Source: Paraplanobispora takensis
Lineage (GTDB): Bacteria > Actinomycetota > Actinomycetes > Streptosporangiales > Streptosporangiaceae
Assembly: GCF_016863195.1 (NCBI RefSeq)
Contig: NZ_BOOK01000031.1
Location: 1-64,000 of the forward strand
Reading direction: 5' to 3'
Length of the DNA stretch: 64,000 nucleotides
In this document: positions 47,740 to 56,866 of the stretch, one piece after another
Layout: each line of letters opens with the position of its first letter
Numbering within the stretch: position 1 is the stretch's first letter
Made by a program: the position numbers and the translations under genes
The notes under the pieces: model-generated
Told to the model about the DNA's origin: nothing
What the model saw: the letters and a program-made list of their open reading frames with translations, nothing else
Databases searched by the model: none

Positions 47740-48471
47740 ATGATGAGTTGTGCGGTGGCCGTACGGGACCTCCGGGTGGAGCGCGGTCGCAGACAGGTGC
47801 TGCACGGTGTCTCGTTCGAGGTCCCGCGCGGGTCGGTCCTGGGACTGATCGGTCCCAGCGGCTGCGGGAAGACGACGCTGATGCGCGCGGTCGTCGGGGT
47901 GCAGACGGTCGCGGGCGGGACGGTCACGGTCCTCGGCGAGCCGGCGGGCGGTCCCGGGCTGCGGACCAAGGTCGGCTACTCCACCCAGAGCCCCGCCGTC
48001 TACGACGACCTGACCGTGACGGAGAACCTGGCCTACTTCGCCGCCGTCCTCGGCGCGCCGAAGACCGACGTCGCCAGGGTCGTCGCCGAGGTGGGGCTGG
48101 AAGACGCCGCCGGGCAGACGGCCAGGACGCTCTCCGGCGGCCAGAAGAGCCGGGCCAGCCTCGCGGTGGCCCTGCTCGGCGCCCCCGAACTGCTCGTGCT
48201 CGACGAGCCCACCGTCGGGCTCGACCCGGTGCTCCGCAACGAGCTGTGGGGGCTGTTCCACCGCCTGGCCGCCGGCCGGGGCGTGACGCTCATGGTCTCC
48301 AGTCACGTCATGGACGAGGCCTCGCGGTGCGACCGCCTCCTGCTGATGCGCGAGGGCGAGATCCTCGCCGACGACTCGCCCGGCACCCTGCGCGACCGCA
48401 CCGGCGCGGCGGACCTGGAGGCGGCCTTCCTGCGTCTCATCGCCGACCGGGAGGCGGTGAGCGACCGATGA
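47740..48471 (+). CDS. ABC exporter ATP-binding subunit
   Basis: A 243-residue ATPase of the drug-resistance (DrrA-like) exporter group. Walker A GPSGCGKTTLMRAVV; Q-loop STQSPAVYDDLTV; signature LSGGQKSRASLAVALL; Walker B LLVLDEPTVGLDP; switch His in MVSSHVMDEA. There is no ribosome binding site, and the promoter places transcription start on ATG 47740 (or the Met just after). The stop overlaps the permease start (ATGA), so the two form one exporter with a single-domain permease dimer. The substrate is unknown. Confidence 0.9.
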   Translation: MMSCAVAVRDLRVERGRRQVLHGVSFEVPRGSVLGLIGPSGCGKTTLMRAVVGVQTVAGGTVTVLGEPAGGPGLRTKVGYSTQSPAVYDDLTVTENLAYFAAVLGAPKTDVARVVAEVGLEDAAGQTARTLSGGQKSRASLAVALLGAPELLVLDEPTVGLDPVLRNELWGLFHRLAAGRGVTLMVSSHVMDEASRCDRLLLMREGEILADDSPGTLRDRTGAADLEAAFLRLIADREAVSDR

Positions 48472-49202
48472 GCAGCGCCCAGATCACCCTCGCCACGGCG
48501 AAGCGCATCCTGACCCAGCTCAGGCACGACCACCGCACGGTCGCGCTGATGGTCCTGGTGCCGACGCTGGTGATGATCCTGCTGTACTACGTGATCGGCG
48601 ATCAGGGGTCGTTCGACGCCTGGACTCCGGTCCTGCTGTGCGTCTTCCCCTTCCTGGTCATGTTCCTGGTCACCTCGATCGCCACGTTGCGCGAGCGGAC
48701 GACCGGGACCCTGGAACGGCTCATGGCCTCGCCGCTGGGCAAGCTGGACCTGCTGCTGGGGTACGGCCTGGCGTTCGGCCTGATGGCGGTGGTCCAGGTC
48801 GCGCTGGTGCTGTCGGTCTCCCTGACCTGGCTGGGCTTCGGCCTCGGCGCGCCGCTGTGGCCCCTGGTCGTGGTGGCGCTCTGCAACGCGCTGCTGGGCA
48901 CCGCTCTCGGCCTGCTGTGCAGCGCCTTCGCCAGGACCGAGTTCCAGGCGGTGCAGTTCATGCCGGTCGTGATGATCCCGCAGTTGCTGCTCGGCGGCAT
49001 CCTGGTGCCGCGCGACCAGATGGCCCCGGTGCTGGAGTGGATCTCGAACGTGCTCCCGATGTCCTACGCGATCGAGGCGATGAAGCTGGCGGCGGCGGCC
49101 GGGGCGGAGGGCGACTTCTGGCGGGACGTGGCCGTGGTGGCGGGCTCGGCCGTGCTGGCCCTGGTGCTCGGCGCCGCGACCCTGCGCAGGCGGACCCCTT
49201 AG
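48468..49202 (+). CDS. ABC-2 type permease
   Basis: A 244-residue integral membrane protein with six hydrophobic helices and the ABC-2 signature TLRERTTGTLERLMASPLGK between helices 2 and 3. VMIPQLLLGGILVPRDQMAP and LPMSYAIEAMKLAA are further family blocks. It pairs with the ATPase encoded immediately upstream through a four-base overlap. Such pairs export drugs, lipids or peptides. Confidence 0.9.
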   Translation: MSSAQITLATAKRILTQLRHDHRTVALMVLVPTLVMILLYYVIGDQGSFDAWTPVLLCVFPFLVMFLVTSIATLRERTTGTLERLMASPLGKLDLLLGYGLAFGLMAVVQVALVLSVSLTWLGFGLGAPLWPLVVVALCNALLGTALGLLCSAFARTEFQAVQFMPVVMIPQLLLGGILVPRDQMAPVLEWISNVLPMSYAIEAMKLAAAAGAEGDFWRDVAVVAGSAVLALVLGAATLRRRTP

Positions 49203-49242
49203 GCTGGTCGCGTCCTGCATCCCCTAGGCAAGGTGTGTCGAC

Positions 49243-50037
49243 ATGATCGCGATTCTCGGGACCGGCAAGATGGGAGAGGCCCTGCTGTCCGGACTGCTCC
49301 GGGCGGGCTTCAAGCCGGGAGACGTGATCGCGACAGCCCGGCGCGCGGAGCGGGCAGAGGCGCTGCGGGAGCGGTACGGCGTGCGCGTGCTGTCCAACCC
49401 CGAGGCCGCCAAGAGCGCCGAGACGATCATCCTCGCGGTCAAGCCGCAGGACATGGCCTCGCTGCTGGCCGAGATCGCCCCCCACGTCCCGCAGGACCGC
49501 CTGGTGATCTCGGCGGCGGCGGGCATCACGACCGCGTTCGTGGAGTCCCACCTGTCCGGTGAAACCGCGGTGGTCCGGGTGATGTCCAACACGCCGGTCC
49601 TGGTGGACGAGGCGATGAGCGTGATCTCGGCGGGCTCCCACGCCTCCGAGGAGCACCTGAAGCGCACCGAGGACCTGCTGCGCCCGGTGGGCAAGGTGCT
49701 GCGCATCCCCGAGTCCCAGCAGGACGCGGCCACCGCCCTGTCCGGCAGCGGCCCCGCCTACTTCTTCTATCTCGTCGAGGCCATGGTGGACGCGGGCATC
49801 CTGCTCGGCATGCCCCGGGCCGCCGCCCTCGACATGGTCACCCAGTCGATCGTCGGGGCGGCCATCATGCTGCGCGACTCCGGCGAGCACCCGGTCATCC
49901 TCCGCGAGGCCGTCACCTCGCCCGGCGGCACCACCATCTCCGCGATCGCCGAACTGGAGCGCCACAGCGTGCGGGCCGCCTTCCTGGCCGCGATCGAGGC
50001 CGCCCGCAACCGGGGCCGCGAGCTGGCCGCCGGCTGA
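49243..50037 (+). CDS. proC: Pyrroline-5-carboxylate reductase
   Basis: A 264-residue enzyme that reduces pyrroline-5-carboxylate to proline with NAD(P)H. The dinucleotide motif MIAILGTGKMGEALLSGLL begins at residue 1. ARRAERAEAL follows beta-2 (basic residues, NADPH). The C-terminal signature region is ALSGSGPAYFFYLVEAMVDA, and the end has EAVTSPGGTTISAIAELERH. Length is standard for the family. It is apparently monocistronic, 40 bases after the exporter permease. Confidence 0.95.
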   Translation: MIAILGTGKMGEALLSGLLRAGFKPGDVIATARRAERAEALRERYGVRVLSNPEAAKSAETIILAVKPQDMASLLAEIAPHVPQDRLVISAAAGITTAFVESHLSGETAVVRVMSNTPVLVDEAMSVISAGSHASEEHLKRTEDLLRPVGKVLRIPESQQDAATALSGSGPAYFFYLVEAMVDAGILLGMPRAAALDMVTQSIVGAAIMLRDSGEHPVILREAVTSPGGTTISAIAELERHSVRAAFLAAIEAARNRGRELAAG

Positions 50038-50146
50038 GGACCTTCCCGGCTCTCTCCCGCGGTGTCCGGCCTGCCCGCCGTACGGCCCGGCCGTCGCAGG
50101 GGGGGGTGCGAACGGCCGATTCCCGGCGGGGCAATCACCGTCCTCC

Positions 50147-50152
50147 TACGAT
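50147..50152 (+). promoter_or_regulatory. -10 box for a leaderless efflux adaptor transcript
   Basis: TACGAT ends seven bases before GTG 50160, the start that gives a proper lipoprotein signal. No ribosome binding site is present. Confidence 0.45.
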
Positions 50153-50159
50153 GAGGCGT

Positions 50160-51557
50160 GTGACCATCCGCCGCGGAATCCCCCCGTTGGTCCTTCTCCT
50201 CCTGCTCGTGGCCTGTACGGCGGAGGAACCCTCCCCGGTACGGCTCGACACGGTGCGCCGCGCCCCGGTCACCGAGGTCGTCGAGGCCCCCGCCACGGTC
50301 GCCGCCCGCGCGACGGCCGCCCTCCGCTCGCCGGCCCAGGGCACGATCGGGAAACTGTACGTCCGGGACGGTCAGAAGGTCGACAAGGGTGAGATCCTCG
50401 CCAGGATCAGCTCGCCGCAGGCCGAGGAGCAGCTCGAACAGGCGCGCGCGGCGGAGCGGGCGGCGTCACGGAGCGGGTCCCCGCCCCGGCTGGGCGGCGG
50501 CACTCCCGGCTTCCGGCTCGCCTCGGGGCTGACCGTGAGGACCGATCCGCGGGTACGGCGCGGCTTCGCCAAGGCCCGCGCGGCGGCCCGCGAGGTCGAC
50601 GATCCCAAGGTCCGCAAGCATCTGCTCGCCACCCTGGACGCCGTCGAGGCCCAGCACCGCGCCCATCAGGAGGCGCTGGCCAGGGCCGCCCGCGGGCTCA
50701 CCGAGTCGCTCAACCGCGCCCTCAGCTCGGCGCTCGGCCAGGTCACCAGCCAGATGAGCGCCGGGCTCGGCGGTCTGAGCACCTCCATGGCCTCGCTGCA
50801 GGCGGCCTCCCTGTCCCAGGCGAAGGCCGCGGTGACGGTCGCCGAGACGACCGTGGACGGGTTGACGATCAAGGCCCCGTTCGGCGGGATCGTCACCCTC
50901 GGCCGGACCTCCGGCGGCGGCGCACCCGACCTGAGCGCCCTGCTCCCTCAGGGGGCGGCCGGCGCCGCGCAGCTGCCCGCCTCCGCCTCCGGCTCCTCCG
51001 GATCGGGGACCCCGGTCGCCGTCGGCGTGCCCGTCGCGGCCGGGGACACGGTCGTCACCGTCACCGACGTCTCGGAGCTGACCCTCTCCGCCGACGTGGA
51101 CGAGACCGACGTGCTGCTGGTCGAACCGGGGATCGAGGCGGAGGCGGAGTTCGACGCCGTGCCCGCGGGCCTGTACGCGGCCGAGGTCACCGGGGTCGGG
51201 GTCACTCCCACCGAGACCACGACCGGCGGGACCAGCTATCCGGTCCGGCTCTCCCTCGGGGCCGGGACCTTCGACGACGGAAGCAAGGCGCCCATCCCCA
51301 AACCGGGCATGAGCGCGGTCGTGCGCCTGATCGTCCGGGAGTCCCCCGACGCGCTCGCCGTACCCGCCTCGGCGGTCGTCACCAGCGGCCGCGACAGCGT
51401 CGTCTGGACGGTCCGCGACGGCGCGGCCGAACGCCGGGTGGTCAAACTCGGCGCCCAGGGCGAGTCCATGGTCGAGATCCTGTCCGGCCTCTCCCTCGGC
51501 GAGCGGATCGTGGTCCGGGGCGCCGACACCGTCCGCCAGGGCCGGCCCCTCCCATGA
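50160..51557 (+). CDS. MacA-like periplasmic/extracytoplasmic efflux adaptor lipoprotein
   Basis: A 465-residue membrane fusion protein. The signal peptide IPPLVLLLLLVAC ends in a lipobox (Cys about 17). A first half-lipoyl segment is SPAQGTIGKLYVRDGQKVDKGEIL (split at VRDGQ), followed by a long helical hairpin (about 95-215). The second lipoyl half is GLTIKAPFGGIVTLGRTSGG. Beta-barrel and membrane-proximal domains follow (VTDVSELTLSADVDETDV; GMSAVVRLIVRESPDALAVP). GTG 50160 is preferred to ATG 50151 because of the promoter. It is coupled to the MacB-type ATPase and permease. A Gly/Ala/Ser insertion splits the second lipoyl region from the barrel. Confidence 0.85.
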   Translation: MTIRRGIPPLVLLLLLVACTAEEPSPVRLDTVRRAPVTEVVEAPATVAARATAALRSPAQGTIGKLYVRDGQKVDKGEILARISSPQAEEQLEQARAAERAASRSGSPPRLGGGTPGFRLASGLTVRTDPRVRRGFAKARAAAREVDDPKVRKHLLATLDAVEAQHRAHQEALARAARGLTESLNRALSSALGQVTSQMSAGLGGLSTSMASLQAASLSQAKAAVTVAETTVDGLTIKAPFGGIVTLGRTSGGGAPDLSALLPQGAAGAAQLPASASGSSGSGTPVAVGVPVAAGDTVVTVTDVSELTLSADVDETDVLLVEPGIEAEAEFDAVPAGLYAAEVTGVGVTPTETTTGGTSYPVRLSLGAGTFDDGSKAPIPKPGMSAVVRLIVRESPDALAVPASAVVTSGRDSVVWTVRDGAAERRVVKLGAQGESMVEILSGLSLGERIVVRGADTVRQGRPLP

Positions 51558-52348
51558 CCCCCGACCTCCCGCCTTCCCCCGGGGCCGGGGCCGCAGACGG
51601 TCCGGCGAGCGGGGCCGCGGCGTTCGAGGCGGCCGGGCTGACCCGGTCCTACCAGCTCGAAGGCGTGTCGGTGGACGCGCTGCGCGGGGTGGACCTGCGG
51701 ATCGACCCGGGGGAGTTCGTGGCGGTCGTGGGGCCGTCGGGGTCGGGGAAGTCCACGCTGATGCACCTGCTCGGCTGCCTGGACCGGCCGACCTCGGGGA
51801 CCCTGCGGGTCAACGGCGTGGACGTCTCCACGCTCTCCGACACCCGCCTGGCCGAGCTGCGCAACCGGGCCATCGGGTTCGTCTTCCAGTCCTTCCACCT
51901 GCTGGCCAGGACCCCGGCCCTGGAGAACGTGGCGCTGCCGCTGGTCTACCGGGGGGTCCCGCGGGCCGAGCGGCGTGAGCGCGCCCGTGAGGCGCTGGAG
52001 TCCGTGGGACTCGGGCACCGGCTCGACCACCGTCCCTCGCAGATGTCCGGCGGCGAGCAGCAGCGGGTGGCCATCGCGCGGGCCCTGGTCGGGGATCCCC
52101 GGGTCGTGCTGGCCGACGAGCCGACCGGGAACCTCGACACCCGCAACGGCGCGGAGGTGATGGCCATCCTCGACCGGCTCAACGCCGAGCGCGGCGTCGC
52201 GGTCGTCCTGGTCACCCACGAGTCCGAGGTGGCCGCCCGGGCCCACCGCCAGATCCACGTCCGCGACGGACTGATCGAGCACGACTCCGGTACGGCGGGC
52301 GGCCCCCCGGAGCGCGGCGGCCGTACCGGACCGTCGGAGGCGGAGTGA
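51554..52348 (+). CDS. MacB/LolD-type ABC ATPase
   Basis: A 264-residue ATPase. Walker A GPSGSGKSTLMHLLG; Q-loop GFVFQSFHLLARTPALENV; signature MSGGEQQRVAIARAL; Walker B VVLADEPTGNLDT; H-loop VVLVTHESEVAARA. This is the classic pattern of the type VII (MacB/LolD/FtsE) group. It overlaps the adaptor stop (ATGA) and the permease start (GTGA). The N-terminal 22 residues are Pro/Ala-rich and outside the domain. Confidence 0.92.
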   Translation: MTPDLPPSPGAGAADGPASGAAAFEAAGLTRSYQLEGVSVDALRGVDLRIDPGEFVAVVGPSGSGKSTLMHLLGCLDRPTSGTLRVNGVDVSTLSDTRLAELRNRAIGFVFQSFHLLARTPALENVALPLVYRGVPRAERRERAREALESVGLGHRLDHRPSQMSGGEQQRVAIARALVGDPRVVLADEPTGNLDTRNGAEVMAILDRLNAERGVAVVLVTHESEVAARAHRQIHVRDGLIEHDSGTAGGPPERGGRTGPSEAE

Positions 52349-53529
52349 GGGCGGCCGAGGCGTTCCGCATCGCGCTGGAGGCCCTGCGGGTCAACCGGCT
52401 GCGCAGCACCCTCACCATGCTCGGAGTGATCATCGGGGTGTCGGCCGTGGTCGTCCTCGTCGCGGTCGGGACCGGCGCCAAGAACGCCGTGGAGAGCGAG
52501 ATCGCCGGGCTCGGGAGCAACATCATCCTGGTCGTCCCCGGCCGCCTCGGGGTCGGCGCGCTGCCCACCCAGAGCCGCCTCGACCTCGCCGACGTGGCCT
52601 ACGTGCGCAGGGTGGTCGGCGACCCCTCCAAGGTCACCGTCTCGGCGCCCTCGGGGGAGACGGTCCGGGTCGGCAGGACCGAGGCGTTCGTCACGGTCAC
52701 CGGCACCGACGAGAACCTGCCGAACATCTTCGACCGGCCGCTGCGCCGCGGGCGGTACCTGAGCGAGACCGACGTGGACACCCGCCGCAGGGTGGCCGTC
52801 CTCGGCTCGGAGGTGGCCACCACGCTGTTCGGGGACGTCGACCCGATCGGCAGGCAGGCCACGATCTCGGGGGTCAGGTTCCGCGTCGTCGGGGTCTACG
52901 AGACGGTCGGCGCGACCTTCGGCGTGAACCGCGACCAGGAGATCCACATTCCGGTCACCACGGCCCAGCGGCTGCTCGGCGTCACGCGGATCAACGGCAT
53001 CGCGGTCGGCGCGTCGGGACCCGACGAGATCGAGCCGCTGCAGCGGCGGGTGGTGGACGCGCTCGTCGAGCGGTATCCGGGGGAGCGCTTCTCCGCCGTC
53101 ACCCAGACCCAGCTCCTGGGCACGATCGGCACCGTGCTCGGCATGCTCACCGGGGTGCTCGCCGCCATCGCGGGCATCTCGCTGCTCGTCGGCGGGGTCG
53201 GGGTCTCCAACATCATGCTGGTCAGCGTCCGCGAGCGGACCAGGGAGATCGGCCTGCGCAAGGCGCTGGGCGCCCGGCAGCGCGACGTGCTGGCGCAGTT
53301 CCTGATCGAGGCCGTGCTGCTGACCACGATCGGCGGAGTGATCGGCATCCTGCTCGGCGTCGGCGGCGCCCTGCTCATCGCGGGACTCTCCCCGGTCCCG
53401 GCCGCCGTCACGTGGTGGTCGGTCGCCCTGGCCTTCGGCGTCTCGGTGGCGGTGGGCGTGTTCTTCGGAGTGGCCCCCGCCCGCCGGGCGGGCCGGCTCG
53501 ACCCGGTCATCGCCCTGCGCGCCGAGTGA
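52345..53529 (+). CDS. MacB-type ABC permease
   Basis: A 394-residue permease with the four-helix MacB topology. Helix 1 follows LRSTLTMLGVIIGVSAVVVL; a large extracytoplasmic domain (about 45-265) contains the MacB_PCD pattern GLGSNIILVVPGR and FGVNRDQEIHIPVTTAQRLL; helices 2-4 carry GGVGVSNIMLVSVRERTREI, GLRKALGARQRDVLAQFLIE and the C-terminal PARRAGRLDPVIALRAE. It works with the two upstream genes as an exporter or mechanotransmission pump. Confidence 0.92.
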   Translation: MRAAEAFRIALEALRVNRLRSTLTMLGVIIGVSAVVVLVAVGTGAKNAVESEIAGLGSNIILVVPGRLGVGALPTQSRLDLADVAYVRRVVGDPSKVTVSAPSGETVRVGRTEAFVTVTGTDENLPNIFDRPLRRGRYLSETDVDTRRRVAVLGSEVATTLFGDVDPIGRQATISGVRFRVVGVYETVGATFGVNRDQEIHIPVTTAQRLLGVTRINGIAVGASGPDEIEPLQRRVVDALVERYPGERFSAVTQTQLLGTIGTVLGMLTGVLAAIAGISLLVGGVGVSNIMLVSVRERTREIGLRKALGARQRDVLAQFLIEAVLLTTIGGVIGILLGVGGALLIAGLSPVPAAVTWWSVALAFGVSVAVGVFFGVAPARRAGRLDPVIALRAE

Positions 53530-53623
53530 CCCGGAGACGGGCGTCCCCGGGTCACCCGGTCCCCGCTTGCCCGGGCTCAGGCGTCCCGGCGCCGGAGCAG
53601 CACGGCGGCCGCGGCGAGAAGCC

Positions 53624-54325
53624 TCACGACCCGGGGTGGACCAGGCCGGTCTCGTAGGCGACGATCACCGCCTGGGCGCGGTCGCGGGCGCCGATCTTGG
53701 CGAACAGGCTCGTGACGTGGTTCTTCACCGTGGAGGGGGAGACGCCGAGCCGCTCGGCGATCTCGCCGTTGGCGTGCCCGCGGGCGATGAGCGCCAGCAC
53801 CTCGCGTTCCCGCCCGGTGAGGCAGGACAGCTCACCGGTCACGGGCGCCGGGCGGGGCCGGGAGGCGCGCACGAACGTGCCGATCAGCCGGGTCAGCAGC
53901 CGGGGCGCCACGGCTGACTCGCCCTTGTGCACGATCCTGACGCCCTCCACGAGTTCCTCGGGCGAGATGTCCTTGGGCAGGAAGCCCGAGGCCCCGGCAC
54001 GGAGCATCGCCACCACGTACTCGTCCAGGTCGAACGTGCTCAGTCCCAGCACCCGCACCCCGGCGGGACCGTCCGTGATCTCCCGGGCGGCGGCGACGCC
54101 GTCCACGCCGGGCATGTGCACGTCCATCAGCACCACGTCGGGCCGCAGCTCGCGGCTGAGCCGTACGGCCTGCGCCCCCTCCGCGGCCTCGCCGACGACG
54201 GACATGTCGGGCTGGGCGTCGAGGATCATGCGGAATCCGGTGCGCACCACGGCGTGGTCGTCGACCAGCAGGATCCTGATCGCAGGTGCCTCTCCGGCGG
54301 CCACGTGCCCTCCCTCGGTGATCAC
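53624..54325 (-). CDS. NarL-type response regulator beside the MacB system
   Basis: A 233-residue regulator from GTG 54325, which overlaps the kinase stop (GTGA). IRILLVDDHAVVRTGFRMIL begins the receiver near residue 17; the phosphoacceptor is in VVLMDVHMPGVDG and Lys in GFLPKDISPE. The HTH has LTGREREVLALIARGHANGE and SPSTVKNHVTSLFAKIGARD. It is convergent with the MacB permease gene, a common layout for regulators of efflux systems. Its target is inferred only by position. Confidence 0.88.
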   Translation of the reverse strand: MITEGGHVAAGEAPAIRILLVDDHAVVRTGFRMILDAQPDMSVVGEAAEGAQAVRLSRELRPDVVLMDVHMPGVDGVAAAREITDGPAGVRVLGLSTFDLDEYVVAMLRAGASGFLPKDISPEELVEGVRIVHKGESAVAPRLLTRLIGTFVRASRPRPAPVTGELSCLTGREREVLALIARGHANGEIAERLGVSPSTVKNHVTSLFAKIGARDRAQAVIVAYETGLVHPGS

Positions 54326-55524
54326 TGACCCTCCTTCGGCGGCGCCGCGTCCGGGACCGCCGGGACGGGGATCCGGGCGTGCACCCGGAATCCTCCCTCC
54401 GGCCGCGGGCCCGTCTGCAACCGGCCCCCGCACAGCGCGACCCGCTCGGCCATGCCGCCCAGCCCGAAGCCGGTCCCGGCCTGCGCCGTGCCGCCCCGGT
54501 GGCGGGGGCCGTCGTCGAGGACCTCCACCTCGACGGCGCCGGGCAGGTAGGCGAGACGGACGCCGACGCGGGCGCCGTCCGCGTGCTTGCGCGTGTTGGT
54601 CAGGGCCTCCTGGACGATCCGGTAGACGGCGTGGTCCACGGCGGCGGGCAGCGGGAGGGCGTCCCCCGTCACCTCCAGCCCGACCGGCGGCCCCGCGCCG
54701 TCCGCCCGCGCCACCAGCTCCGGCAGCGCCGCCGCCCCGACCCCCGCGTGGTTCTCCGGCTCGTCCCGGTCCTCCGCGCGGAGCACGTGCAGGAGCTGGC
54801 GCATCTCCGCCATCGCCTCGCGGGCCGTGCGCTCGGCGGTGACGAGGGCCTCCCGGGCGCGTTCGGGGTCGGTCGTCATGGTGGTACGGCCGGCGCCGAC
54901 CATCACGTTGATCACACTGATGTGGTGGGCCACGACGTCGTGCAGCTCACGGGCGATGCGGCGGCGCTCGGCGCGGACGGCGGCCTCGGCCGCCTGCTGC
55001 CGCCTGCGTCCCTGCAACTCGCTCCTGAGCCGGAGGAACTGGCCCACGCCGGTGATCAACAGGGGGAGCAGGGCCGGGACGGAGGCGCCGCGCAGCGACT
55101 CCGCGATCTCCACCCGGTGGACGGCGGCGTAGATGAACGGGGAGACCGCGTAGATGAACGAGGTCGCCCCGGCGATGATCCATACCGGTCTGCCTGTCGC
55201 GTGGCGGCCCAGGCTGTAGAGGCCGATCACGCTGGACAGGGTCGCGGCGGCATCCAGGCCGGGCAGGCCGGCCAGTACGTTGAAGGCCAGGGTGACGAGG
55301 GCGACGGCGACCGGGTGGCGCCGCCTCAGGACCAGCGAGGCGGCGCCGGCGACGGAGAACACGACGGCGAGGACCTCGCCCGGCCGGCCCGCGGGGGGCG
55401 GCGCCATGGCCGCCGCCACCTCGACCGCGCCCACCAGGAGGGCGAGCACGCCGTCGAGCGCCATGGGGCGCCCGAGGATCCGCCAGGCTCTGCGCCGAAC
55501 TCTGCGGACGCCCGGGAAGCGCAT
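54322..55524 (-). CDS. Membrane histidine kinase (HisKA_3)
   Basis: A 400-residue sensor kinase. Four to six hydrophobic helices (about 25-170) replace a periplasmic sensor domain. The phospho-His is in RRRIARELHDVVAHHISVIN. The ATPase has YRIVQEALTNTRKHA, VLDDGPRHRGG (a DxG box that is DDGP), and GFGLGGMAERVALCGG. TACTTT ends six bases before the ATG at 55524 with TTCATG 17 bases upstream, so that start is preferred to the ATG at 55542. It is coupled to the regulator by a four-base overlap. Confidence 0.88.
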   Translation of the reverse strand: MRFPGVRRVRRRAWRILGRPMALDGVLALLVGAVEVAAAMAPPPAGRPGEVLAVVFSVAGAASLVLRRRHPVAVALVTLAFNVLAGLPGLDAAATLSSVIGLYSLGRHATGRPVWIIAGATSFIYAVSPFIYAAVHRVEIAESLRGASVPALLPLLITGVGQFLRLRSELQGRRRQQAAEAAVRAERRRIARELHDVVAHHISVINVMVGAGRTTMTTDPERAREALVTAERTAREAMAEMRQLLHVLRAEDRDEPENHAGVGAAALPELVARADGAGPPVGLEVTGDALPLPAAVDHAVYRIVQEALTNTRKHADGARVGVRLAYLPGAVEVEVLDDGPRHRGGTAQAGTGFGLGGMAERVALCGGRLQTGPRPEGGFRVHARIPVPAVPDAAPPKEGQ

Positions 55525-55702
55525 GGCTCGAAAGTATGGCATGTCGGGTATGTCATGAAGTGCCGCAAAAGCGCGGGATATGCCATGGACACGGGATTCG
55601 CGTCACGGAGGCGATCAAGGGACGCCGCCGTGGACGGGGGAACGACGGGGCGGTGGCCGTACTGTAACGTCGCCGGAAAGGAGCGAGCCGAGGAGAGCAC
55701 GG

Positions 55703-56866
55703 ATGAGCCGGTCGGTGCGGGTTGTCTGGGACGACGAACTCACCTCCTACGACTTCGGACCGGGCCATCCGCTCGCGCCCGTGCGGGTCGAGCTCACCAT
55801 GGCGCTCGCCAGGGAGCTCGGGGTGCTCGACGAGGTCGAGGTGGTGGGCTGCGTCCCCGCCACCGACGACGAGCTGGCGCTGGTGCACAAGCGCGACTAC
55901 GTCGAGGCGGTCAAGCGCGTCTCCGCCACCGGGCGGCCCGACCGCTTCGCCGGCCTCGGCACCGAGGACAACCCGGCCTTCACCGGGGTGCACGAGGCCT
56001 CGGCGCTCATCGCCGGCGCCACGCTGGCCGCCGCCCGCACGGTGTGGACGGGCGAGGCCGAGCACGCGGCGAACGTGGCCGGCGGGCTCCACCACGCCAT
56101 GGCGGCCACCGCGAGCGGCTTCTGCGTCTACAACGACCCGGCGGTGGCCATCGCGTGGATGCTGTCCCAGGGAGCCGAGAGGATCGCCTACGTGGACGTG
56201 GACGTGCACCACGGCGACGGGGTCCAGGCGCTGTTCTACGACGACCCCCGGGTGCTGACCGTCAGCCTCCACGAGAGTCCCAGGACCCTCTTCCCGGGCA
56301 CGGGCTTCCCCAGCGAGACCGGGGCGGAGGGCACCGCGGCCAACGTCGCCCTGCCCGCCGGCTGCGGCGACGGCGGCTGGCTGAGGGCCTTCCACGCGGT
56401 GGTGCCGCCGCTGCTGCGGGAGTTCGCCCCGCAGGTCCTGGTCACCCAGCACGGCTGCGACAGCCACGCGCTGGACCCGCTGGCCCACCTGATGCTCAGC
56501 CTGGACGGCCAGCGCACCGCCTACGCCGCGCTGCACGAGCTGGCCCACGAGACCGCGGGCGGGCGGTGGATCGCGACCGGCGGCGGCGGGTACGAGCTGG
56601 TCCAGGTGGTGCCCCGGGCGTGGACCCACCTGCTGGCCGAGGTCTCCGGGCACCCGCTGGACCCGGCCACCGCCACCCCGCAGGCGTGGCGGCAGCTGGT
56701 CAGGGAGCGGACCGGCCAGACGCCGCCGCTGTCGATGACCGACGGCAGGAACCCGGAATTTCAGGACTTCGCCGATGGTTATGATCCAGCGGACCCCATC
56801 GACCGGGCCATCCTGGCGACCAGGAAGGCCGTGTTCCCCTTCCACGGACTGGACCCACTGCCGTGA
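55703..56866 (+). CDS. acuC: AcuC-type histone-deacetylase-family protein
   Basis: A 387-residue class I HDAC-like enzyme. The N-terminus (VVWDDELTSYDFGPGHPLAP) holds the conserved tunnel residues. Catalytic and metal sites: AGGLHHAMAATASGFCVYND, VDVDVHHGDGVQALFYDD and the catalytic Tyr in TGGGGYELVQVV. AcuC deacetylates acetyl-CoA synthetase in Bacillus; the same role is inferred. ATG 55703 follows GAGGAGAG. Its stop overlaps the next start (GTGA). Confidence 0.93.
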   Translation: MSRSVRVVWDDELTSYDFGPGHPLAPVRVELTMALARELGVLDEVEVVGCVPATDDELALVHKRDYVEAVKRVSATGRPDRFAGLGTEDNPAFTGVHEASALIAGATLAAARTVWTGEAEHAANVAGGLHHAMAATASGFCVYNDPAVAIAWMLSQGAERIAYVDVDVHHGDGVQALFYDDPRVLTVSLHESPRTLFPGTGFPSETGAEGTAANVALPAGCGDGGWLRAFHAVVPPLLREFAPQVLVTQHGCDSHALDPLAHLMLSLDGQRTAYAALHELAHETAGGRWIATGGGGYELVQVVPRAWTHLLAEVSGHPLDPATATPQAWRQLVRERTGQTPPLSMTDGRNPEFQDFADGYDPADPIDRAILATRKAVFPFHGLDPLP

